A stretch of 51,311 nt of DNA from NCBI GenBank assembly GCA_002724315.1, contig PBOJ01000151.1:1-51311 (forward strand). Reading direction: 5' to 3'. Made by a program: the position numbers and the translations under genes. Under the pieces are notes generated by a model. That model was given only the letters and a program-made list of their open reading frames with translations. It made no database searches and had not been told where the DNA came from. This document shows positions 48,501-51,311 of the stretch, piece after piece; position 1 is the stretch's first letter, and every line of letters starts with the position of its first letter. Source of the stretch: Planctomycetaceae bacterium (GTDB lineage Bacteria > Planctomycetota > Planctomycetia > Planctomycetales > Planctomycetaceae).

Positions 48501-51311
48501 AAGCGTCAGAAATGTTGACCGTGTCGACACCGTCGCCGGCATTCAGCTCGGTTTCGATCAGGTTCGCCGCGGTCGAATCGATGTTGTAGGTGTTGCCGTT
48601 GCTGCTGCCGTTGATCTCCAGTCGACCGGTGTCCAGCGTGGTGTCGTCGAGTGATCCGTAGGTGATCACTCCGCCGGAGCCACTCGTCCCGGTGATGCCG
48701 CTGATCGTGGTGCCGGTGATGGCAACGGTTTCGGCCGTGCCGTCGGCGGTTCCGGTGTCGGTGACGACCAGTTCGTCATCGCCACGACTTCCTCCGGCCC
48801 CGGCGACCAGGTCGTCACCGTTGGCCAGCACGGTGCCGAGAATCTCGTCGACCGAGTTGCCACTGTCGAAAATGTTCAACTGGTCATCGCCGCCGCGTCC
48901 GACCATCACGCTGGCCGCCCCCGTCCCGGCGGCTCCCGGCAGGGCGTTGCTGTGCAGGTTGAGCTCGTCGGCCGCATCGTCATCGGCGAATCCGGCGTCG
49001 GCCGAATGGCCGTCGATCGTCAGGGACGTCAGCGTTGATTCGCCGTTGGCGAACGGGTCGTCGCCGACAGTGATCGTGTCGTCACCGTCAAGCCCCTCGA
49101 CGACCAGGGCCGAGAAGGTGTTGGCGGCAAAGTCGTGGGTCTCGAACCCACTGACCGTCACTCGAGTGTCACCTGCAGAACCTCCAACGAGGTCACCACG
49201 GTCGACATTGATCGTGTTGGACGAGTTGTCAGCACGAACCGTCAGGGTGCCGCCCGGAGCCCCGGTGACCACAATCGGTTCCAGGTCATTGAAGTAGACC
49301 GAAAGACTCTCACCGGCGTCATTGGTTGTCAGGATCTCGCCTTCGGCACCCCCGACATCCGCGGTGGCTCCACCACCGTCGCCTTCTCCAGCCCCGTAGA
49401 TCTGGTCGGTCGTCACACCCGCACCGCTCTGATCCAGCACGAACCGAATCGCGTCTCCGGCTGTGGTCTCTCCGCCAGCATTGAAGATCACGCCGGCCTG
49501 CCCGGCGACGAACTGGTTGTCGGTGTCACCGGCCGTCACGCCTCCCAGCACCACGTCCTGAACCGTCGGCAGACCGCCGCCGGCGGTGTCGTCGATGATC
49601 AGCGTGTCGTCATCCGCTGACCCGTTGAAGGTGTAGGAGAGGACGCTGGTTTCGGTGTAGAAGCTGATCGCGCTCGAGAGCGTGTTGTTCTCCTCGACCA
49701 GTTCCTGGCCGGCAGCGTTGATCGACAGCCGGAATTCGTCAGCAGACCCGTCGCCGTCGATGCCCAGTGACGACGAGTCGATGACCACATGCATCGGGCC
49801 ACCGGTCTTGAACTCCACGTCGGTGTAATTGATGTCCTGGAAACCCAGCGTGAACCCGATCGTGCCCACGCCGACCCCCGTCGGAGTGTCCACGGCCACG
49901 GCGCTACCGGTGTTCGAAAGGTCCAGGTCGATCGTGTCCCCTGGCGGGAACGTGGCGATGACCGGGTTGTTGCCGTCGATGTTGAACGTCGTACCCGTGT
50001 TGGGCTGGATGTCGACCGTGTCGGCGTCGGTATCGCCCAGGAAGAAGTTCACGATGGCAATGTCAGTGAAATTCACTGAACCACCGGTCGTGAAGAACGT
50101 GTCCGACGTTCCCGACCCGATGGTGCCGTCACCGGCGCCTGTGTCGGTCACGGTGGCCAGTGCCCCGCCGGTGTCACCCGAATCGTCGAACGTCAGCGTG
50201 TCATTGGAACCACCACCACCGTTGACATTGGCCACCGAGAGCAGGTTGTCGACCAGCCCCCCGTCATTCGTACCGGCTCCGTTGTTGTCAATGATAAACG
50301 TGTCTTCGTTGGTGTCACCGTTGACGTTGATCACGTCGGTGTCACTCTGCACCGTGCCGTTGATGTTCGCCGTTTCGCCACCCGAATCGGCGTTGCCCGA
50401 GTCAATGTTCAACGTCAACGTGGTGGACGCCTGAACGGTTGTCCCCGGGTCGATGTTGAGGTCGTCGCCGGCATTCAGTGTCAGCGCTGCCGTGGTGTCC
50501 TGGACCGTGACACCGTTGGTGACCGTGAGATTGTCGACGTTTTCGAGAGCCGAATCGGACGCGGTGTAGGTCATCCCCCCACTGGTGATCGCATCACTGT
50601 TGATCGTCAGCGGGCTGTTGTTGCGGATTTCCCCGTTGCCCCCAACCCCATCAACGGCACTCGAGTCGGAATCGAGATCGGTGAGGGTCAACAGGCCACC
50701 GACATCGTTGGTGATCACGATCGCGCCACTGTTCTGGTTCGACACGTCAAGGTTTGAAACCGAGGTCTCCAGGTCCGTTGCACCGTCGGCCGCACCCGAC
50801 CCCACGCCACCGTCGGACCGCAGGATCGCGTCGGTGCCGATGACGCTGGCCACGCCGTCGTTGGTATCACTGATCGATCCGGTGGCATCCAGCTCGATGT
50901 CTCCACCACCAGCACCGGCCGTGATCACGCCAACAGGGGTGTCTCCGATCCCGTCGATGAAGATGTCCGCGTTGTCAGCCGTACTGTCAGCATTCAGCTG
51001 CGAGGCAGCGGTCACGTCCACCGGGCTGCTCGTGCCAATCCCGCCACTGGCGGCAACCAGGTCGACGACGTCGCCGGTGACATCTGCCGTGCCGTCGTCG
51101 GTAGTCGAGTCGATCGATCCGCCCTGCGCATCCAGCGTCGCATCGTTGACCGAACCGGCCACGACCGACGTCGCCTCGATACCCCCGCCCGTGCTGGTCA
51201 GCGTGATGTCGTTGCTGTCGTCGTCGGTGTTGGAAGAGTCCACGTCGGTCGCCGTGATCTGCCCACCGGCATCGATCGTGATCGCACCGTCGTTGGTGTC
51301 CACGTCGGTCA
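36568..51311 (-). CDS. Giant RTX/cadherin-like surface or secreted repeat protein, N-terminal part outside the window
   Basis: One reading frame of more than 4,900 codons runs without a stop to the right edge; the true start lies beyond it. The protein is rich in Asp, Gly, Thr, Ser and Val, poor in Lys, and I found no Cys in reading it. The order from the N-terminal side is: beta-helix-like repeats (TITLTST, NDGAITIDAGGQ style); many beta-strand modules of the form GTxGDDxIxV, in which two RTX cassettes are embedded (nt 44950-44420 and 41975-41405); a pre-peptidase C-terminal domain (DEDWYQFTPSETGTLDI); Ig-like segments; FG-GAP/dockerin-like calcium loops (DLDNDGAIGAGD); and a long C-terminal RTX block. 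Probable roles are adhesion or surface-layer formation with calcium-dependent folding (inference). No type I secretion ABC gene is in the window. Confidence 0.9.
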   Translation of the reverse strand, partial: TDVDTNDGAITIDAGGQITATDVDSSNTDDDSNDITLTSTGGGIEATSVVAGSVNDATLDAQGGSIDSTTDDGTADVTGDVVDLVAASGGIGTSSPVDVTAASQLNADSTADNADIFIDGIGDTPVGVITAGAGGGDIELDATGSISDTNDGVASVIGTDAILRSDGGVGSGAADGATDLETSVSNLDVSNQNSGAIVITNDVGGLLTLTDLDSDSSAVDGVGGNGEIRNNSPLTINSDAITSGGMTYTASDSALENVDNLTVTNGVTVQDTTAALTLNAGDDLNIDPGTTVQASTTLTLNIDSGNADSGGETANINGTVQSDTDVINVNGDTNEDTFIIDNNGAGTNDGGLVDNLLSVANVNGGGGSNDTLTFDDSGDTGGALATVTDTGAGDGTIGSGTSDTFFTTGGSVNFTDIAIVNFFLGDTDADTVDIQPNTGTTFNIDGNNPVIATFPPGDTIDLDLSNTGSAVAVDTPTGVGVGTIGFTLGFQDINYTDVEFKTGGPMHVVIDSSSLGIDGDGSADEFRLSINAAGQELVEENNTLSSAISFYTETSVLSYTFNGSADDDTLIIDDTAGGGLPTVQDVVLGGVTAGDTDNQFVAGQAGVIFNAGGETTAGDAIRFVLDQSGAGVTTDQIYGAGEGDGGGATADVGGAEGEILTTNDAGESLSVYFNDLEPIVVTGAPGGTLTVRADNSSNTINVDRGDLVGGSAGDTRVTVSGFETHDFAANTFSALVVEGLDGDDTITVGDDPFANGESTLTSLTIDGHSADAGFADDDAADELNLHSNALPGAAGTGAASVMVGRGGDDQLNIFDSGNSVDEILGTVLANGDDLVAGAGGSRGDDELVVTDTGTADGTAETVAITGTTISGITGTSGSGGVITYGSLDDTTLDTGRLEINGSSNGNTYNIDSTAANLIETELNAGDGVDTVNISDASSTADGVISPIDLNAQAGADDTLNIVDTGDTTADIFHMDEQTIGGGAFGAAVGRSDTSVAPNDGPFGTNGILFYDNDLEHLDVDGPDGAGIDNTYNINGVDLGGSGVGTTEAAGTVTIDDGQGDSTWNIQGNELSAASDHVFNGGAGDDDFTVFLSDGGEVSADSLEINGQAQDTDRDRVILDVTADTGSARGVTMTYADATKASGDLDVAGLTAAAAAEQFIDLNSVEQVNYRGDTGNNDDAVTVLGTAGGDDVLSVTPITADEANVFIDGTPFLKHNPPTESALTNNPGVAGGGVGPDISIDSIAQAGGLVVNGNSDQDRLVVNAPTESNATVGDTAATAGFGGNVYGSSSTVRADGQAFDDITVTDAAVGITLKGDGSATDTLVQVNFDSTTYGLTDPADAELTVNAGEDAGVRANPDPGFVGVADDVSVTLSRTFHIQVNAGEPPLPVDTPANATAEDLIGDRLNVDVLNADGNINIYSDLEETPNVSISSTDSIGTTEPVTYHSVETTILDPGDLSQQVNIIGDNNDFSGADQDDEILVVGGDIDSLLGVTQSDVDGANEFNLLLNGSNPIQVYNTQFLNISAREGDDDITIEPYANDLTGNWNIDPVVDGGAGDDDVIYGSGERDAVNQPSMQFVDDAPDGAVSGVSEDITIAPSATGAGQIRSINASDGTNVSTIDFSNTEDITVFLNDGSAGDDDALTILGTPGADTVVVNLTNNGDDGGPLVDITGTLQVETFSASTADTRPSAGDLSPTQAALEDLTILTGAGDDTIQVVGRSDGATTLTIDAGDPDASDTLALDITTGNDSYTISRGDHAREGSVVVSLDGAAATQVNFDGIENISVDQLGLHASSGDGGTDLVTLNGTGGNDAISVSSITPDDLSATVGNGPTITLDELGDGATVTIAAAGGDDSLSLSTTNADDTIDYTANSATSASLDVSDGTETISFNIGGSESLSIDTSGETTSDVLNVTNADAAITSTGGGSGVVDPVDAAGAGLLSLGFSNVESAVVTGTTGVVQGTSGDDAISLSATGQLTVTDLFGNGDSTFDVSGYQALVINALGGNDDVSITASGSFASGLSVLGGDSDNDGDSVNISAAGNNVSVALSSNTVSGVTAGDITLDSIEALAVDATGDLSVNGTAGHDTLQFQASSAANGSVTLVGGNTGVSYTNLGGSLTVDGGTAGVDVLVVQGSEGDDTVTSASATEVTLNGTVTIGGGIDRLDVQTGGGNDSITISDAINLPKAIDAGDGDDTIDLSGAGAADPTIIGGLGDDTITGSAGVDIILAGAGNDSINAGAGADVVYAGEGNDDITGGTDADVIHGGDGSDTIHWATGDGADTVEGDDGSDVLDYSDAAATISVDLSDIRATVGSVDAAGIDRIDVTGNIINIVGSNNDDVIAIVDDGVGTAVTGLSVPLDITGATQIGVDSGTGSDALTVTGNSVAVDTAAATITGATPSTVNYSNLEAVSVLAGAGTDLTVSGSGAYTVSPGAAADEGTILTDSVTVSFDGFGSGTTLNVDADLTLNGSDSDDVISVASGGTVSVAGRANVATSSAGDDLVLVAGDGDDAVSIAAAHAWATIDVQGGNPSASDTATLTGDATAITVTLSNSASVSGGGLGTVSLSGIETATVNNGAGDLTVDGSGGADDFTVRPTGADTATTTVAGIHPVLNSNNSGALTINDGTAADGDSLAVTYDDGDQVVSIDDDSVDSAALKDVGYTAANIATLAVSTKGGADSVTVTDGTTTPVTVDGGGAQNDTLTMQGSSASANTYVVQPGTSVVMNSTTADFTGVERLVLDSNSQSGSVSVTADGAGNQLSYVGDAAATGSATISIDGALAASLSNFASASSVTLDPGDGDDTVSVAPNAASDLATVTVLASSGSDALTVEGDSGADALVYTPGAADADGDVVIDGVTTTFGSVESITLSGQGGSDAITVNATAGDDTITYVPGLNDDAQVQVNSNTSVAIDSIEARTIDSGAGTDSLAVSATDFSDSIAIAGAAGSNTIVINGAAVTFDHDATAVDTLALGSGHGNDSLSITPTAGLAIVADAGDGNDDVAVNGTVGADSITVALNSQTINGLGGQVTLAAAESLSLSGAGGTDDVTVAESGLSSELGVVSLSAAAGSSLTVVGTSGDETFSVSPTAAGAGSYSEADAGPDVDYSGFDNASTFDGNGGFDVIVVNGNDAADTVTSTADSVTIKGGSVTLADLDRLELNTGGGDDNVDLDLQDASLQKVVNAGTGNDIVDASGAIDATINGGDGDDNLVGSPVADLINGQGGDDTIGGGDGDDILFGGSGNDVLSGDDGADQLSGQSGNDDLSGNAGVDSLFGGDGSDEINWISGDGNDVVQGGDGADVLDVDYTAGADTITINSVPASGTDFLRVQVGDGTDQLDVAGVEDLDVDLAGGADDITINELSSTEMSLIQVDLGAADGAADAAHLTGADGQNYSLSASLDAVTGEVHVDGLASDVQLDSAEAGDTLELTGGDRADSLTASSDLSGAITVELRGAGGADVLTGGDDLEGGAGDDLLQEAYVSANVSGGDGEDTIVVGSGDVTIDGGAGSDVVVINGTSSDDVIDVAQTADDTLTHSTDGVFGVGATSETDTISNVEAVRIEAGAGKDVIRVTQADGLTPSQSVRVEVDGGAPDASDRLAVVDDGNGNTVIHRIDVDGSSGSVNVGSFSSVDYDGVEQLSITPLDDITGTTGTDNLGRLVVFKNDGFESNDSLPNATFLGSGANLNVDPTIDPAGFSAFGIPGDEDWYQFTPSETGTLDIQVSFEEVGTLGNGNDGLPGDGNLDIAVFDSNGDPVATSTSTGDNERITVPVVEDEVYYLQVASATGADAINVYSLTAINDPAPVPFVVDLQAGSDTGRSDTDDITFSTTPVLDIYLDDDRLEEYLNLDLVPDADFDIDVYNNGVLLGEAAFIGGVGVAGNSRWEFQLAGGDLQEGHNNFLTAAVRIRDAASPQVEGRGAFSTPLQLTLDTIAPSVAITGLDDDGSDSGVNSYQPTLSDDITSDVSARFTGTTSEADAIVRLFADGTANTTIDTTGEFAVTASGPLDGDEAFADSQWTTSYVRGLNDATSASGFAYDGLREILATAEDIAGNVGALDSTTIFVDTQGPQVTGVQFNSTASTYNVFNPQPAVDGPTPSVSSIVVSVEDLAVRAGGVTHSALEQGVADDPGQYTLVGDNVGEIPIATVTVSQSSANGSVAASTITLGLDTFLADDRYTLTLSDVLTDPAGNALDGESNATGPQATPSFTTGDGQPGGDFAARFTVDSRPELGVVGQAGVAIDANDNLEHDPNSGDAVHRDLNFAVGLQTDAVFAGQFTNGGAADGFDRLGAYGKAGGSYRWQLDLDNDGAIGAGDVNQVSSVQVNGLPVAGDFDGVAGDEIGLFDGTTWYLDTTGDLILETTLASDFSGLPIVGDFDGDGNDDLAVFSASLDLFSFDLDRDGVTDATISFGFPGVNERPISGDYNLDGIDDIGLTTPNQSGNQPVESLEFYLLQSDGSGAVGNVDSLDHAFSPFPLGNDRFGQYGNNLSVPVFGNFDPPVAPPVAASASSEFDPGSGTLTVTASAGSSVVIQSSGSLVQVLVDGQLDSGLGTVLTSNVTSMVVTGSDSSDSIDLAGVTSATYDRLDDVLVQAGAGDDVITGTMLGDRIWAGAGDDVVDAGAGDDWINGQGGNDLVSGGAGRDRFLGGGGNDEFDGGADDDFAQGNSGDDILRGGDGDDRLNGSGGHDQLMGELGDDRLLAGAGRDTVAGHAGNDFLSGQGGADTLDGGDGRDRIKGGIGNDWLFGGADDDRLMGEAGDDVLEGGDGNDRLRGQLGDDLLSGNLGDDVLNGGDGFDRLSETADTDFLLTDTTLLGVGSDSLIGMDGATLIGGSGDNLIDARSFSGKATLVGRSGDDVLYGGTGSDYLLGGAGNDLAVGGAGYDVIKGQGGVDSLAGGEGQDRIVGESSEIDEEFAVLDDWADLMG
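36620..37605 (-). repeat. C-terminal RTX nonapeptide array of the giant protein
   Basis: More than twenty GGxGxDxUx units run from AGAGDDVITGTMLGDRI to GGEGQDRIVG, interrupted once by a non-RTX insert (SETADTDFLLTDTTLLGVG) and a shorter second run after it. After the array the protein ends with a short acidic and hydrophobic tail, SSEIDEEFAVLDDWADLMG. Confidence 0.9.
37850..38540 (-). other. FG-GAP/VCBS-like segment with dockerin-like calcium loops in the giant protein
   Basis: It contains repeated D-x-D/N-x-D-G loops: LDLDNDGAIGAGDVN (dockerin-like), PVAGDFDGVAGDEIGLF, PIVGDFDGDGNDDLAVF, FDLDRDGVTDATISF and PISGDYNLDGIDDIGL. Spacing of about 40-45 residues and the (P)VxGDFDGDGxDDLAxF motif match FG-GAP blades of a beta-propeller-like fold. 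Confidence 0.75.
39940..40345 (-). other. Pre-peptidase C-terminal (PPC) domain in the giant protein
   Basis: This part reads FESNDSLPNATFLGSG, then PGDEDWYQFTPSETGTLDI, then DGNLDIAVFDSNGDPVATS and VYYLQVASATG: the classic PPC jelly-roll pattern (E-x-N-D, D-W-Y-x-F, L-x-L/I-x-V-Y). PPC domains are found in secreted bacterial proteins, where they often assist export or binding. Confidence 0.8.
41405..41975 (-). repeat. RTX cassette B, a diverged copy of cassette A
   Basis: From FDVIVVNGNDAADTV to ADVLDVDYT the segment follows cassette A step by step: LDRLELNTGGGDDNV, INGGDGDDNLVGSP, INGQGGDDTIGGG, FGGDGSDEINWISGDGNDVVQGGDGADVLD. The same order and the shared unusual W-containing unit show a duplication of the whole block, about 3 kb apart. 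Confidence 0.8.
44420..44950 (-). repeat. RTX cassette A inside the giant protein
   Basis: From VDVLVVQGSEGDDTV to SDVLDYSD the segment holds a lead-in (TEVTLNGTV... IDRLDVQTGGGND), then about nine GGxGxDxUx nonapeptides (GGLGDDTITGSAG, AGAGNDSINAGAG, GGDGSDTIHWAT) and ends with GDGADTVEGDDGSDVLD. Each nonapeptide should bind calcium as half a beta-roll turn. Confidence 0.8.

Overview
The window looks like chromosomal DNA of a GC-rich Gram-negative bacterium, most likely a member of the Planctomycetota. This is inferred from the combination of a McsA/McsB protein-arginine kinase pair, a DUF3500 protein, a membrane protein with an N-terminal MJ0042-type zinc ribbon, Gram-negative envelope genes (kdsB, an RND/HlyD/TolC efflux set) and a giant secreted RTX-type protein. 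I see no phage, insertion sequence, CRISPR array, rRNA or tRNA. Gene density is high; most genes are housekeeping or envelope genes in short operons.

Layout, left to right. The left edge (1-170) carries the 5' portion of a small signal recognition particle RNA on the minus strand, with its own promoter. Next is a minus-strand run: trpE, a HIT-family nucleotide-binding protein, a DUF3500 protein, a class III aminotransferase, and a MATE exporter that overlaps the aminotransferase by ATGA. Divergent from trpE is mcsA-mcsB (6.2-7.9 kb), with a good sigma70-type promoter. A thioredoxin-like protein and coaD follow on the minus strand. Then come two tandem small heat-shock genes (9.5-10.4 kb) behind a promoter and a possible fourU-type RNA thermometer.

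The 10.4-13.4 kb block holds a BFD-like iron-sulfur protein and two single-pass membrane proteins. Each of the two ends in an STN/N0-like domain, and one carries a TonB-like VEPK(A/P) tandem repeat spacer. This is the part of the window I find most like an undescribed small system, although its function is unknown. Then come ispD and a large membrane protein with a spermidine-synthase-like domain that lacks the usual catalytic Asp motif. These are followed by a secreted M28 peptidase with PDZ-like domains, a degenerate aldo/keto-reductase-like gene coupled to a Ski2-like helicase, and a class V aminotransferase.

From 23.6 to 30.6 kb is a tripartite efflux operon read in the order RND pump, HlyD lipoprotein adaptor, TolC-like lipoprotein. 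A secreted protein of unknown function follows, then a kdsB-pyrG-truB operon (Kdo activation, CTP synthesis and tRNA pseudouridine 55, where PyrG supplies the CTP used by KdsB). A second, catalytically intact aldo/keto reductase ends at 36571.

The last 14.7 kb is one uninterrupted minus-strand reading frame of more than 4,900 codons that runs off the right edge. It encodes a giant Asp/Gly/Thr-rich repeat protein with a pre-peptidase C-terminal domain, Ig-like segments, FG-GAP/dockerin-like calcium loops and three blocks of RTX nonapeptide repeats. Two of these blocks belong to a duplicated cassette. It is probably a surface or secreted adhesin-like protein.
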